Positions 10,284 through 23,500 of a stretch of DNA of 64,000 nucleotides are shown piece after piece. The first letter of the stretch is position 1, and each line of letters begins with the position of its first letter. Source of the stretch: Ceratorhiza oryzae-sativae (Eukaryota > Basidiomycota > Agaricomycetes > Cantharellales > Ceratobasidiaceae); NCBI GenBank assembly GCA_030998015.1, contig JARWMV010000233.1, positions 248,001 through 312,000 of the forward strand. The letters are read 5' to 3'. A program made the position numbers and the translations under genes. The notes below the pieces were generated by a model. The model made no database searches, was not told where the DNA came from, and saw only the letters and a program-made list of their open reading frames with translations.

Positions 10284-13200
10284 TCAAAACCCAGTCTTTC
10301 TCTGCTCATATATATTCCCCAAAAGCCCCATGATACCCCCATCCACAAACTCATCCTCTTCGTGCTCTCTCCTCTGCGTCCCAGTCGCAATCACATCCTT
10401 GGCAAACACCGGTTGAGTATCATCATACGATTCGCCCAGCGCGCTCCCGACATCCAACCGCGCCGGCGCCGGACGAGAACTCGTTTCGGCCCCAGCCGAA
10501 GGTCTCCGTTCGCTCGTGCTACTCCGGAGTTTGACGCTGTTTTGCAACGCGCGTTCGTACATGGCCGCTCGGTCCGCGAGTTTGGTTTCGGGCACGACGA
10601 CCTCGGCTGGCGCCGACCCGACTGCGGATCCGGGTCTTGGGTAGTGTTGTCCAAACCGACTCCGGGACCTAGTTTGTCGAAGGACGGAACCAGACCCGGG
10701 TCGATCGTGGTGATAGTGATAAGCGTTGAGCCGGGAGAGGTATAAAGATCCTGTTTGGTCTGATGGGTTCCACTCGGGATTGGCGGCCTATACATACGCA
10801 GACATGTCAGCTGTCAGGAGCACAACTCACGAACATAGGAAAACAACGCGCCTTGAAGTTGACAAACGACTTCTCCATCTTTCCTTCTCTTCCAACAAAC
10901 CGCTCCCTTTCCTCAACGCTAGGCGTGTCGTCTCCCACGACCTCACCCTGAACTCAATCATCAGCCTCTACCCTAAAAGGGAAACCGGAGAACGCACCGA
11001 GTGATGCCCATGCCGCTTCAAATCGAACACGGCCGAACTGCACACATAGCCCAGTCCGTCAACATGCCAGGTAAACTCTCGGAAAAAGTCGACGATCTTC
11101 TCTGCAGATGGTGGAAGAGAGTACCATAGAATGAAAGGGGTAAGCAGGACTGAAGTGATTTCTTGGACAAAAATCATCGCTTTTACTGCAAAGAGATTGC
11201 CAAATTTCATGTGAACCTATCAATTCGATAAAGCGCCAGTCAGATAAAGGGTCATACGGGGGTCTAGTGGAGGAACCGAACCATCTTGGAATGTAGCTGC
11301 CCCTCCCAGTCGGGTGGCAAATAATGTGTATGTCGCACCACCTCGCGTAGCAACATTTCGGGATCAAACACTCGATGCGGGTCGGGCACCATTCCTCGCG
11401 TGACAGCTACAATTCCGCTGAACACTATCATAGCTGGTCAGTGGGTTGTGGGAATAGGTGGAAACGAAAGCAAGTCACCAGTGATGTAGAACACAACCGT
11501 CTTGCCAGGTGTAATCTCAAAGTGCAGAAAGATATCCGAGTCAAGGACCGAGGCAAGTATAAGGACTGCAGCGAATGATCCCGCAACAAACGACACGAAT
11601 CTAGAACGCCCGATGAGTATTGATCAACCTGTGGTCCTGGGTATGCATACCTTGCAATAATTGTAACCTGCTCCTTCGGGAATTGATCGATGTACTCTAT
11701 CGCAGCCGGGTAGCTGTTATCCAGTCGTCGAGCAAAAATATGTGGGAGCTCGTTGTACTCGCGGAACGTCCATTTAGCAAACGGAGTATACTGACGCGTG
11801 CCGAGCGAGGAAGGGTTCTTGTGATATTCCTATAGTGATTGGGTATCAGAATTAAGATCGGCCAAAATAGTTAAGAAAAGCAATAGGTCACGAGGTTTAG
11901 ATGCAAGGGGGGGGGGCTTACCTCAAAGTACCGGAAGAAGCTATGCATCAACAAATAGGCAACGATGAGCGGTGCAAAAATTGCGTTGACTATCCCAAAG
12001 AAGATCATTCTCCTGCGCATCTCAGCCGCCAACCCAGCCCGGTTCTTCTCTTTCAAAAACACAGTCCTCACGCTGCCTTTTTGATCGAACAAATGGCCCA
12101 ACAAGCACGCCCTTAAGTTCCACTCGAGTGCCCTCGTCAGTGTTTGTTGTCCTTCCTGGGCAAAGCGGCCTCTCAGAAACGCGGGAAGGGGAACCCGGAG
12201 ATCAAGCAAGCCGCGATCGAAAAGTGCGATCAAATAGTTTTCCTGTCTCATGATTCGGTTCGCGATGTCGTGTGCATCAAGTTTGGCAGTTGTTGTGTCG
12301 TTTACGGGATTAGCGGCAGAGGAGAGCGCGGTGACGGGGTTTTGGTCGCGGATCAAGCCTATTCGGCGCACAATTTCGGGCCAGGAGATGGTTTGGACAT
12401 CAGACTGCGAGACGATTGATTGTAAGACGAATGGAGAGGAATATGTGGATGAATGACTTACGTCTGGAACGCCAAGGAGATGGGTATAGAACTGATACAG
12501 CTCCCACAACCGGCGCATGCTGACCGCAAACTGGAGGATCTGGTAAAAATAGAATGCTCCAAAGAGCATAAAGAATAGCCATGTAAAGCCGGAGAACCTA
12601 TTTCGTCATTGATGCAGGAAATTAAACATGCATATGAGATAGGGTGCGAACCTGGAGACACAATGTGGAATCACCACGTCGGCGAGTTGCGTGGTGCCTT
12701 CATGGCGGATCCTTGAATAATCGACACATCCGAGGAGGAACGTCGAGAAGCCGATGACGAACCCGACTGTGCTGAGCATGGACGGTTAGCAATCGAACCT
12801 GGAATTAATAGCGGGGGCGAAGCACTGACAGCAAGTTGAGACCTTTCGATAACGCGATGCAGTATATCCCTTTGCCTTCGTAGTAAGCGTATACCTTTCT
12901 CGGCTGGCGTCAGCTGGACTCGAAAGAGAGCTAGACCCATCCGCAGCTTACCTCTTGCAGGAATGCATCCAGGTTGTACACATTGAACCAGTTCCACAGC
13001 GCCCGTTCATAGTCGTCCATCCCTCGCATCGCTTTTGTCGGTGTCGGCGCCACGGCTGGCTGGGGGAGCGCTGGCTGGATCAGCTCGGACGGCCGAGGCG
13101 GGAACTGCTGCTTCGCCTCGCCCGACGCCCGCCTCGGCCTGTCGGTCTCGATGATCAGGCTCGCAGGCACATCGTCGTCCAGGACTGTGTCCATCGACTC

Positions 13201-13455
13201 TGCCCGGGCGAGCTGGTGCTGCGTCGACGTCATGTGGATTGTCCCTTCCTCCTCGTCCTCGTCCTCTTCCTCCACCACGTCCGACGGGTGCTTGTACCCC
13301 GCGTAGCTCCTGCCCATCGGGTTCAGCATGCTCAGAAACGGCCGCCCTGTCTGGCTCGCCCGCATCGAACTCGACCCCTGCCCCAGCGTGGTCGATGCCC
13401 GAGTGACATAGAGCGACGCAGAGGGCTCGTCCGCGTCGTCGACGTAGGCGGACAT
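10284..13455 (-). CDS. ATG9: Autophagy-related protein 9 (lipid scramblase)
   Basis: Eleven exons in coding order: 13455-12952, 12894-12830, 12771-12652, 12597-12462, 12404-11922, 11829-11651, 11600-11479, 11424-11282, 11216-10998, 10947-10831 and 10787-10284. They give 863 aa with every junction in frame. Conserved Atg9 segments appear in order: VYAYYEGKGIYCIALSKGLN, TVGFVIGFSTFLLGCVDYSR, RFSGFTWLFFMLFGAFYFYQ, DVQTISWPEIVRRIG, ALFDRGLLDLRVP, MRRRMIFFGIVNAIFAPLIV, GTRQYTPFAKWTFREYNELP, FARRLDNSYPAAIEYIDQFP, AVTRGMVPDPHRVFDPE and KAMIFVQEITSVLLTPFILW. The N-terminal 150 residues are acidic and disordered, and the C-terminus ends near GGIMGLLGNIYEQ. Known role: multispanning scramblase on Golgi-derived vesicles that seeds autophagosome membranes together with Atg2. 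A few donors are non-consensus (gttcgc at 12651, gttcgg at 11281) but the conserved protein requires them. Confidence 0.95.
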
Positions 13456-14545
13456 GGTGCAATCGGTGATGGTCGTGGCTACGCGCGAGACGCAAGGCGT
13501 GTGCCCAGTGTCTTGCCGTGGATAAGATTAGATTAGCGCCGTGGGTCTGATGAGGTTATACACGTCCAAACAACAACTCGCCGCAGGTATGAACTCGGGA
13601 CAAAGAAAGTAGAACAAATCGCAGCATGTCTAGCGGCAGCTTGAATGAGGGAGAATTGTACCACCTCTACGAATGTATGACTGAGACAGCATATATGACC
13701 CACAGTGGAAAATCTGGCTGTTACATCGAGTTTGACACGAAGGAGTGGCGAGGCGTGTGGGAGGATCCCAGCTGTGGGCAAGTGAACCCACCCTCATCCA
13801 ATGTCTGACAGTCAACAAATGAAACCGGGCCACGCCCCTATGAAACAGAGAAATAACCAGAATAATACTTGTTATTTGCAAACTAAATCGTCGAGATATT
13901 GCAATCCTTTGCAAACGGGTTTGTGACATGGTTCTAATGACCCAGCCACGCGCAAGGGAGACGATTTCATTGCCTCTTAGCTAATGTCGCGGTAGGACGC
14001 TTGTACAATCGCGCCTACAGACATAAGAGAATTCGAATTCGCGAACAAAGATCCCAGCTGAACATCCTCTGAAGACTTGCAAGCACATTGTCGTTGCTCT
14101 TTATGACTTCTTTGGCACCCGGTTGAACACTGCTGGCGTTCCTGAGCTGGACTCCAAATGACGTCACGGACACCCTGACGCCAACTTGAAAAGTCTAATT
14201 CTCACAAGGTGAGGCCAATCAACGAGCTACATGAATCTGCATCGGCGCGGCCTCGCTGGGTATCTCTATGTCGTTCTTGGTGTTTGATTTCTTGCTTTCG
14301 ATCGTGGGAACATGGGTCTAGCTGGTTGATCTGTTTGTTGTTTGACTCTATCTCAACGGTCTGTTCCACTGTTTGTGCAATCTAAAGGCATATACCCGAC
14401 TCTATTGCATGGGGCCAATGTATACAACATCTTGAAGAAAAACATTGGCTCGCTTTCGTCTCTCGTCCTCCACCCACCCTCACCAAAGCTGAAGGCCCAA
14501 AATATCCAACTCTAGGCAACTGTAGCGTTACTACCCTCACCCATT
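13456..14545. other. Intergenic between divergent ATG9 and the unknown-family gene
   Basis: Head-to-head spacer holding both promoters. The last 100-150 nt resemble the 5' flank of the pseudogene at 3412-4416. No gene seen. Confidence 0.45.
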
Positions 14546-15529
14546 ATGAAAACCTCCGAATTCACCGAATTTGTCTCCTCTTTCCTCCCTAAATCCTGTC
14601 AAAACACCCACATCAAGGCGGCTCGTTATCTCATACACATAATTACACTAATCGTGAGTTCCCCAGCTCTCTTGTGGCTCGTGGCTGAAGCGTACCTTGC
14701 TCTAGTACTCGTTCGGCGTCGTCGAGCTACACAGGGTCCATTACGCGGATGGAGAGCCATTCATCCGCCGCATTTTCAACAGCAAGCGGCTCGTATTCAA
14801 GCTGGCGATGGCCCTGGGTGTCGTAGTACCCGGGCCTCTGCCCGAATCTAACGAAGCGCCAGAGCAACTATTGAGGCTGGCGAACCATCATGGCATTCGG
14901 GTCGAGGCTCTGAAGGTACCCGGAATGGTGCGTGCTAGTGGTCGCGTGTGCCGACGATAGTTATTTAATAGTCGCTGCAGACACCCTACAACGTCCACTA
15001 CAACGTGTATGTTGTGGTGACCTTCATGGAGGTGGTGCGCAAGGTTATGGCTCGTCTCAACACGAACGACCTGCAAATGCTCGAGCGGGCATACCGAGGC
15101 CATTGCCACCCTGACTACAGCAAGCCCAAGCGGACTTTACGGACCCTATTCTCCGGGGCGGACCCAATGTCACATCTGCTCCGCTTGGCGGCTTCCGAGA
15201 TGCCGGGTGCACTTGTACGTACGGCGATCGTAGCAGAGCCTCTCAAGTTCCCAGTACATCCTCACCCCCGCGTCCGCCCTAATCCTCGTGCGGACTCGCA
15301 CGACCCCACCTCGACGGCCGCCGCGGTCACCAAGTCGACGACATATAGGTCCCATGCCCCATCCAAGGTATCCGCGCCGACCCGGCATCGGATGGCGGCT
15401 CGTCAGTCGTCGACCCTAGCTCCTGTGCCGTACGCCCTACCTGGTCCTATGTATGCCAACCAGAGGGTCCCACATGGTAGCGGACGTCGAGGTGCCGGTC
15501 CGTATTCGCAGCTAAAGCGGTCACCCTAA
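14546..15529 (+). CDS. Unrecognised three-exon protein, intact paralogue of the 3.4-kb pseudogene
   Basis: Exons 14546-14653, 14706-14927 and 14981-15529 give 292 aa with clean GT-AG introns of 52-53 nt. I do not recognise the family. The first about 170 residues look globular and helical, with segments EFVSSFLPKSCQN, FKLAMALGVVVPG, YNVYVVVTFMEVVRKVMARL and ERAYRGHCHPDY. The last about 100 residues are basic and rich in proline, serine and arginine, probably disordered. No signal peptide or membrane helix is evident. Segments matching the decayed minus-strand copy at 3412-4416 show which parts are most conserved: the SKRLVFKLAM and TFMEVVRKVM blocks. The helical core could be a diverged cyclin-like or similar helical fold, but I cannot support that. 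A role cannot be assigned. Confidence 0.6.
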
Positions 15530-17247
15530 AACTAGCGACAAGCCTGTCCGGCGTCGATCCGACCAGGGTCGGCGCGTCTATACCCTATTCCTATCATCTC
15601 CATGCATCCCATTTTCTCTTTCTCGTTCTATCCATCACCATTCTATCATTTTCATTATTTCTATCTTAGTTCTTATATTTGGCTGCGTTTGGATCTTCGA
15701 TATGTGTGTACGGACGAGTATTACAGTCCACTATCGCGTCTGTTCTAGCTTGTATAACATGATGGTTGTACGTTCTTTAGTCTTTCATTCAAGGAAAATA
15801 CTATAAAAATTACAAAACGCCTACGAGGCCGTTATGCCACTGGATGCTAATAGTAAATACTCGACGTTAGGTTTGCAAGCGGTACTTCGTTTAGAGGCTG
15901 TATGCCGCGGTCCGCCCAAGCATACAGTCCAATCTTACCTACAGGAAAACGGGTGGCTACGAGGCCGCCACACTCGCTCTAGAGGAAGAAACGGCCCATC
16001 ACGTGCACACCAGGCCAAGCTCACGACTACGACCGCGTCAACTGCTGCTTGAGTGCCCTGATTTTCCTCCATTTTTCCGCTCGCTATCATATCGCGTAAC
16101 TGCCGCCGTCCGACCCACATGTTCACTCGCATCTCGGTGCCCCCGTTCCCCCGCCGCTTTGCGACAGGCCTCGACTCCCTGCGATGTGGATGGCATCGTT
16201 TGTGCCACTGAATTGATTCGCACCAACTATTTAATGCGATTTCTATGCCGCGTGAATATATGCATATTTATCCATTCATGAGATTCATGAGTTCACCATA
16301 CATATAACATGCATGTACCTACCCAGGCCTACATGCCTACCAAATGAGAACCTAAGGTTAAGAACGTATACTAATCAGTTGAGCCATAATTATCACTAAA
16401 TCGGGCTATTGGACACATACCCGGGGAACTCTTCCAGGAACCATTCCGAGTCAAAATAAACCAAGTTCCTGTGCGCGACACTGACCGTATCTCGCGAGCT
16501 AAGTGCGGAGGGGGGGGGCGCTTGGGTCATTGAAGAGGATGTCTTGGAGGTTTCGTTGACGGAGTTAGTGACATCCAAAAACCTGGATTTGGTTGAGAAA
16601 AATAAATGTGATAAAATGACTCAACGGATGAAGCATCTATAGAGCGGCGTGATGGGTGGTAGGCTCTGTCGCGAGGAGGTTGGCGTACTATGCGAAACAA
16701 TCCAATTATGGCCTCATTTTATATTGGAAAGGAACCGCAAGGCTAGGTATCTTTGTGGACTGTAGCGCGAGAGGAGGGTGATTGAAGAAACCGGAGCGAT
16801 TGGTGAATTTATAAAGGTGGTATTATTTCTCGAGGGAGAATCAAGGAGCACTTTCGTAAAACAGAAGCCTGCACCTCTCAGAAACTTTGTACCAGGGGTG
16901 CAACCTAACGAAAACGCACATACAAATAATAGGAATGGCTGTAGTTATGACTAGGTCGTCGAAACGCATGCATAGCAGCCCATTTCTCCAAGGGACGCTT
17001 TTTTTTTGTTAATGTGAGGAACCCTCTGAAGCAGCTGAAAATCATTACACTTCATATATAAATTTGTAGTCTGATCGGGGTACTTTTGGATGAAGTAGTG
17101 GTTTGCTATTAAAGGTTTTTTCAGTAACCTAGAGAACTAACCCCCCCCCCCCGAAGTGATGGGATCTTGCTTCATATCAGCCTCACATTCCATCACGTAT
17201 TGTCTCATTATAAACCAGTAAACAACTTCAACACTGAAACTACAGCT
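15530..17247. other. Intergenic, no gene seen
   Basis: Contains homopolymer G/C runs (near 16510 and 17143) and short open frames. Nothing is recognisable. Confidence 0.4.
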
Positions 17248-18188
17248 CTAGATTAGACATCCTTTGTCAACCCATTGTTTGACCTTCGACTCAATCGACT
17301 CAGTAGTGGACCCCGAGTTCCGTGTAAAGCAATAGTTACGAGAGCCACAGGAGGTGCAATTGTAATGGCTAGTGCTGTAGAGCGTATATCCTCCTATACA
17401 TGTCCCACAAACCATTTGCCCGGCGTCCAGTTGTTGCGTGGTCTTTGGGGAGAGGTATTTAGAATTGACTTCTTCACGTGTGCGATAAATGAACAAGAGG
17501 CTATTCACGCCGAGTTTTTGTGCCTCCTCGGTTGTGATAGGATCCTCTCGTGTGCAGAGCCTTGTATGGGTGGGTGTAAGCCACTCTTGGATGTTGAACT
17601 CTCGAGCAAATAGTATTTTGTCAACATCACTGAGTTCTTTCTCCGCAAGGGGAAGTAAGTAAGTGCGAAGATCTTCAAAGTTCCATTTATTGGCTAGGCG
17701 GAAGGCGGGAATAATCAGGGATGCCTCAGGTGTCGGTTGATAAGTAGAGAAACGTCTGGCCAGATTCAAAGTGGATTCGTTGTTTATCCCGATGACATTG
17801 AAAAGGTAATGATTTTACTCACGTGGCATAAAGGACCGTCAATAGGCACTCAAAGTCGGCCGCCTTGACTCCTTCGAGGACAATCGGCTTCTCGTCGGAA
17901 GACCCCTCTTCGGGATCCTTGTTTGCTGCCTTGAACATATCGGCAAATGTCTCAGACTTCATGAGTTGATACTTGTGAACATTGAAGAACGTATTTTCAA
18001 TCTAAACATTCAGTCAGCTGACGGCGACGCCCGAAAAACTTGTCATACCTCAAGCACCACCAAGGTGTTGTCAAAATAGAATTTTGAATGGCGGCTCTTC
18101 TTCACTGTGGAGATTCCATTCCGGATCAATTGCCATTAGAGATTATTATTAATCAAATGTAAATATTAATGTACGCACCTTCAGTCAT
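17248..18188 (-). CDS. BTB/POZ domain protein with C-terminal CxxC pairs
   Basis: In coding order the exons are 18188-18179, 18104-18049, 18001-17823 and 17755-17248, giving 250 aa. Residues about 8-85 form a BTB/POZ fold: KFYFDNTLVVLE, ENTFFNVHKYQLMKSETFAD and AADFECLLTVLYAT. A helical region follows (LIIPAFRLANKWNFEDLR...), typical of fungal BTB proteins. The C-terminus holds two cysteine pairs, CGTC and CTSC, 13 residues apart, which could bind zinc. BTB domains mediate dimerisation or Cullin-3 binding; the partner here is unknown. The frame stays open upstream of the chosen ATG with a proline-rich stretch, so a longer N-terminus from an unseen 5' exon is possible. A paralogue follows at 18535-19522 in the same orientation with an identical 179-nt BTB exon length. 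Confidence 0.78.
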
Positions 18189-18534
18189 AGTGGTAATTGG
18201 ACGAGGGGACGGTGGTGTGAACGTCGATCCAATCTCTGTTTTAGCCACACCAGATCGATAAGCGCTAGGCGTGGTGCTCAGGTGACTCGCCGCGTAGCCG
18301 TACCATATTGCACAGCAGTGACCAATTTGGTTGTGAGGGATTCTATTCTATCAAATAAACCAAATTTGCGTTAGAATTGATTATAGATGGAGCGATCTCT
18401 CTGGTTATTGCGCATATATTGACATACACGCTCTTGCGGACGGTTCGTATCACATTTCAACCAAAATATGCATATTAATTAAGTGTTTCATGCGGTACAA
18501 GCTAGAATCCATAAGTTACAAATGCATCATTCGG

Positions 18535-19522
18535 TCAAGAATCCAGAATTTTGCAGCCACCTAAGACCCACTCCTTTACTCTGAGTTCAATTGATGAAAC
18601 ATCGGCTTGTTTGACTAGTGTGAACACCGGCTCTTCTGAGCCCCCACACCTGTCGCAAGGACGCCTAGAACTATACCCAGAGCTGTCATACGTATAGCCT
18701 AGGCATGAGCTGCAGTACGACTGTGGGTCTTGACCAGCTTGAGCGACGGGGCGGCGATAAAACTCCTCCCTGATACGGTAAACGAAGAGGAGACCCGCCA
18801 TCCCAATTTTGGTAGCCTCTTCGCCTGTAAGAGGCTTCTCCCGTTGACAAAGTCGAACGTATGCTGGTTCAAGCCACTCTTTGATGCCGAGTTCTTGCGC
18901 AAACAAAATCTTGTCGACATCATTGAGCTCGTTCTCGGCATATGGGATCAGAAACGAGCGGAGATCATCGAAATGCCACTTTTCAGCCAGGCGGAATGCT
19001 GGAAGAACTAACGAGGCATCTAGTGTAGGCCTATCATTGGTGCAATGACTATTTGCGCATGAGTTTTGCAAATATGCTCAGAGAGAAGCGGCTAACCTTG
19101 CATATAAAAGGGTCAAAAGGCACTCAAAGTCCGATGCCTTAACGTCCTTCAACACAATAGGCCTGTCTAGGTGGGGCCCTTCTTCCGGCTCTTGGCTCGC
19201 TGTATTGAACATATCCGTAAACGTTTCCGATTTCATAAGCTGGTATTTATGAACCTTGAAGAGGATGTTTTCAACCTGAGTAATACTGGTCAGTTTTCAG
19301 TGAGGCAGCTAGTGGCGATTATGCTTACTTCTAGTAACACTAAGGTATCCTCGAAATAGAATTTACTGTGCCGTTGTTTTTTTACGAGACCTGAGAATCC
19401 TGGTCTTCGCGCGGGGGGTCGCCCTTGAGACGAAACATAAGTTCGAAATGCATTAAGTCTCGGGTATATTGGACGTCACATTTAAGCAAGGAATTCGCCG
19501 AATGAGAGGTTGTATCTGACAT
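18535..19522 (-). CDS. BTB/POZ domain protein, tandem paralogue
   Basis: Supported exons are 19275-19097 (BTB core, VENILFKVHKYQLMKSETF...) and 19048-18535, preceded by a small exon ending at 19329 that encodes KKQRHSKFYFEDTLVLLE. The probable start is the ATG at 19522, but the first exon-intron junction is unresolved, so the N-terminus is uncertain. The C-terminal part has helices (LVLPAFRLAEKWHFDDLRSF) and two cysteine pairs, CSSC and CDRC, as in the neighbour. Same orientation, same exon sizes and similar 5' flanks show tandem duplication with the gene at 17248-18188. The role is unknown beyond protein interaction through BTB. Confidence 0.7.
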
Positions 19523-20578
19523 TCCAGGCGTGGGCCAGACGGTGGTGGGTTGTAGAACGGGGCGACGCCTCGAACCCCTATAGCCACCGCGAATCGATAA
19601 GCGCCCAGCTTGTGATTGGCAGATGACCGGAAGGTTCTACCGTCGTGCGATATTAGCATAAAATTGAATGCAAGGTTGAGGCCAACGAACTAGAATGATC
19701 AAAGTCTCATAAATTGCTTGCTCTTGATCATTTGAGGGTGCCGTGTGAGCCGTAAGGTATAAACATATATTTAACAAGGGCGAGAGGGCTTGCATGTATG
19801 TATGCGGCAGTATAAATCCGACTTATAGTTTCGAATGATAGGGAAGCTATCGATGAGATTAAATATTGGCTGGACCTATGAGTTATTGTCAGGTACACGC
19901 GGTCGGATACTGAACCCGGAGCTTGATACTCGACTCATGACAGGGCTGTCCTTCCTCAGTTAGAATAAGATAGTTGTTTATATACAAAAATGCCGTGGTC
20001 TGCAAGAGTTCGAGTAACGTGGGAAAATGAGCGAGGGAGCTATCGGCTTGGCAAATATAGGTATCAATCCTCATGCTGGGGATGAATGGAATATGAGCCC
20101 TGCTACATTGTCCATGTCGCAGTGCAGGTTTGAAAACGCTGGGTTCGACCACAGCTCAGTGAATGCGGAGCGCCGAGTGCCGTAAAAACGATTCGATTGA
20201 GTATAGCTAGTCTATAAGAGTCTCCAGGGCCTTGAAACCGGCCACAAACGGAGTCCAGATTTTTTTGCGAGTGCGTGTGGTGCACATGGCAGATAATTGT
20301 GTGGGCATACATGGATATGGAGAGGGCGAAAGAAGGAAAGGCGCATAATGATCGCAATTGTCGCTAGATAAGTAGTTTTATAGCATTATTTTTCCCAGCG
20401 CGGCCTATCGTGAATGGCAGACAGGCGACGTGAGTGAGCGACGGCAGATAAGATTAGATGGGCGGCTGCAAGTTGCCAAGGGCTTAGTCACGTGTATCTG
20501 CCGGACTCGACAACCGCGGCAACGACTGGCGCGTGCTAAACCGATTTTAATCCACGACTTATGACCACGCCCTAAATA
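19523..20578. other. Intergenic between divergent BTB and myosin genes
   Basis: No supported gene. A promoter region for both neighbours is expected here, but I see no clear element. Confidence 0.45.
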
Positions 20579-23500
20579 ATGTCGGATATCTATACTAAAG
20601 GTACGTTTTTCTCGCCCTCGAAGGGACCGCGGAGCTTATTCGCTGCAGGGACACGCGTGTGGATCGCGGACAAGGACTCGGGCTGGATATCCGCAGAGGT
20701 CCAGAATGTGACTCGAACGGACAGCAAAGTGAAGATTGTGCTACTCGACGAGCGAGGAAAAGTAGGTTTTGTGCCCGAATTTTGGCCCAGCTGACCAGTT
20801 CGCAGGAACACATTATCGACACCACGGATCAAGATATCAAAGACCAGAAGGAAGGTCTACCTCCTCTGCGCAACCCACCCTTGCTCGAAGCCGTAGACGA
20901 TCTCGCAACCCTCTCTCACTTGAACGAGCCGTCTGGTGCGCGCTTTTCCGTGACTGGGGCCACCGTTCTCACTCATCTCGTTTTTTTAGTCCTCCATACC
21001 ATCCGAAATCGATACGCTCAACATAGTATATACACCTACTCGGGTATCGTGCTTATTGCCGTCAATCCTTTCCAACGCGTCGCTCTCTATGGCCCAGAAA
21101 TCATCCAGGCGTACAGCGGCAGGCGAAAAGGAGAGCTTGAGCCCCATCTTTTCGCCATTGCCGAGGATGCCTATACTCGTATGACAAAAGACTCTGAGGG
21201 ACAAACCATTATTGTTTCTGGTGAAAGGTAAGGAGTCGCTTTTTTCATTAATTTCTTTAGCTCACAACTTTCGCAGTGGCGCCGGCAAGACCGAATCCGT
21301 AAGTTTCCTTAATTGGTACACTATGGGGATGCTCATATTTGGCTAGGCCAAACTCATCATGCGTTTCCTGGCCTCAGCCGTTCCCGAGGGTCAGCAACCC
21401 AAGAGCAAGATCAAGGCAAGCGTCGAAGACTCGTCCGAGATGGAGCAACAGATTCTCGCGACAAACCCTATTCTCGAAGCATTTGGAAATGCTAAAACCA
21501 CCCGAAACGACAACTCTTCCCGCTTCGGCAAATACCTCCAGATTCTTTTCGACGGCAAACAGAACATCGTTGGCGCCCGCATTCGGACCTATCTCCTCGA
21601 ACGGTCTCGATTGGTCTACCAACCGGAAATCGAGCGCAACTACCACATTTTCTACCAACTCTGTGCTGGTGCACCCAGCAAGGAGCGAAAGGATCTTGGG
21701 CTCGATACCGACGTCAGCAAGTTTGGGTACCTCAACGGCGGTGGTCCCCACTCAACCCCCATCAACGGCGTAGACGATGCGGAGGAGTTCCGTGCAACCC
21801 AAAATGCTCTGTCGACCGTCGGTGTCGGAATTGACAAACAGTGGTCCGTCTTCAAGCTCCTTGCTGCACTCCTCCACCTCGGAAACGTTAAAATCACATC
21901 TGGTCGGAATGATTCAAACATTGACGACAATGAACCGAATATGGTTACGGCGTGCAAGTTCCTCGGTTTGAATCCTATCGAGTTCAAGAAATGGACGATC
22001 AAAAAGCAGATTACCACGAGAAACGAGAAGATTGTATCAAGTTTGAATGGTGCTCAAGCCACAGTTGTGAGGGATTCAGTCAGCAAATTCGTGTATGCTT
22101 GTTTGTTCGAGTGGTTGGTGGCGATTGTCAACGAGAGTTTGTCCGGAGAAAACGGAGAAGGTGCACTAAAGGCGGAGAAGTTCATCGGTGTATTGGATAT
22201 TTATGGCTTCGAACATTTCAAGAAGAATTCGTGAGTTGATTTCAGATCCTGATTTTCCTCGATCTCAAAGGGCCGCAGATTTGAACAGTTCTGTATCAAC
22301 TATGCCAACGAAAAGCTACAGCAAGAAGTAAGCTCTATCTGTTGGCTCGATATTTCATGCTCATCCCCCATAGTTCAACGCCCATGTATTCAAACTCGAA
22401 CAAGAAGAGTACGTTCGTGAACAGATCAACTGGACCTTCATCGACTTTAGCGACAACCAACCTTGCATTGATGTCATTGAAGGCAAACTCGGTGTTCTTG
22501 CGCTTCTCGATGAAGAATCTCGCCTTCCCTCAGGAACCGACGCCTCTTTTCTCACTAAACTCCTCGGTCAGCTCGACATACCCAAGAATAAGAACGTGTT
22601 CAAGAAGCCTCGGTTCGGAAACTCTGCCTTCACGATTGCCCACTATGCTCTGGATGTCACGTACGAAGCAGAGGGGTTCATCGAAAAGAACCGCGATACC
22701 GTTCCGGATGAACACCTCGCCCTCCTGGCTGCTACGCAGAACCCGTTCTTCAAGGAGGTCTTGGACGCTGCCCTCGCTTCGACTCGCCCACCCGATACCC
22801 CGAACCCTGGTACGCCAACGTTCTCCGATTCTGGTAGTAACACTTCCCGTCGGTCCAGCTTGATCCCTGATCCTGGTCGTTCATCACTCCTCCAAGGTGG
22901 TTCGGGTGGAGGAAAGGGCGGACGTCCTGGCGCTGTGGCCAAGAAGCCGACGCTTGGGTCTATTTTCAAGGGCAGCTTGATCAGTTTGATGGAAACGATT
23001 AGTGTCACGAACGTGCATTATATTCGGTGCATCAAACCTAACGAGGCGAAACGCGCATGGGAGTTTACGCCCCAGCAAGTCCTGTCCCAACTCCGAGCTT
23101 GTGGTGTTCTCGAGACCATTCGAATCAGTTGTGCTGGGTACCCGACTCGATGGACCTACGAAGAGTTTGCGGAACGTTACTACATGCTCGTCCACTCGAA
23201 GAACTGGAATGCTCAAACGGCGATCAAGGACTTGTGCGGGATGATTCTCGGCGTATCGATCAAGGACGAGGACAAGTACCAGAAAGGCCTTACCAAGATC
23301 TTCTTCCGAGCGGGTATGCTGGCGTACCTCGAGGCTCAACGTTCGGAGAAGCTCAACTCGCTCGTTACGCTCGTGCAAAAGAATGTTCGTCGTCGACTGG
23401 CGATGAACACCTACCGGAGGATGAGGTCCGCGGCGATTGTTATCCAGACTTGGTGGCGTGGCGTGTTGGCGCGCAAGTTTGTTCGCCAGGTTCGAGAGGA

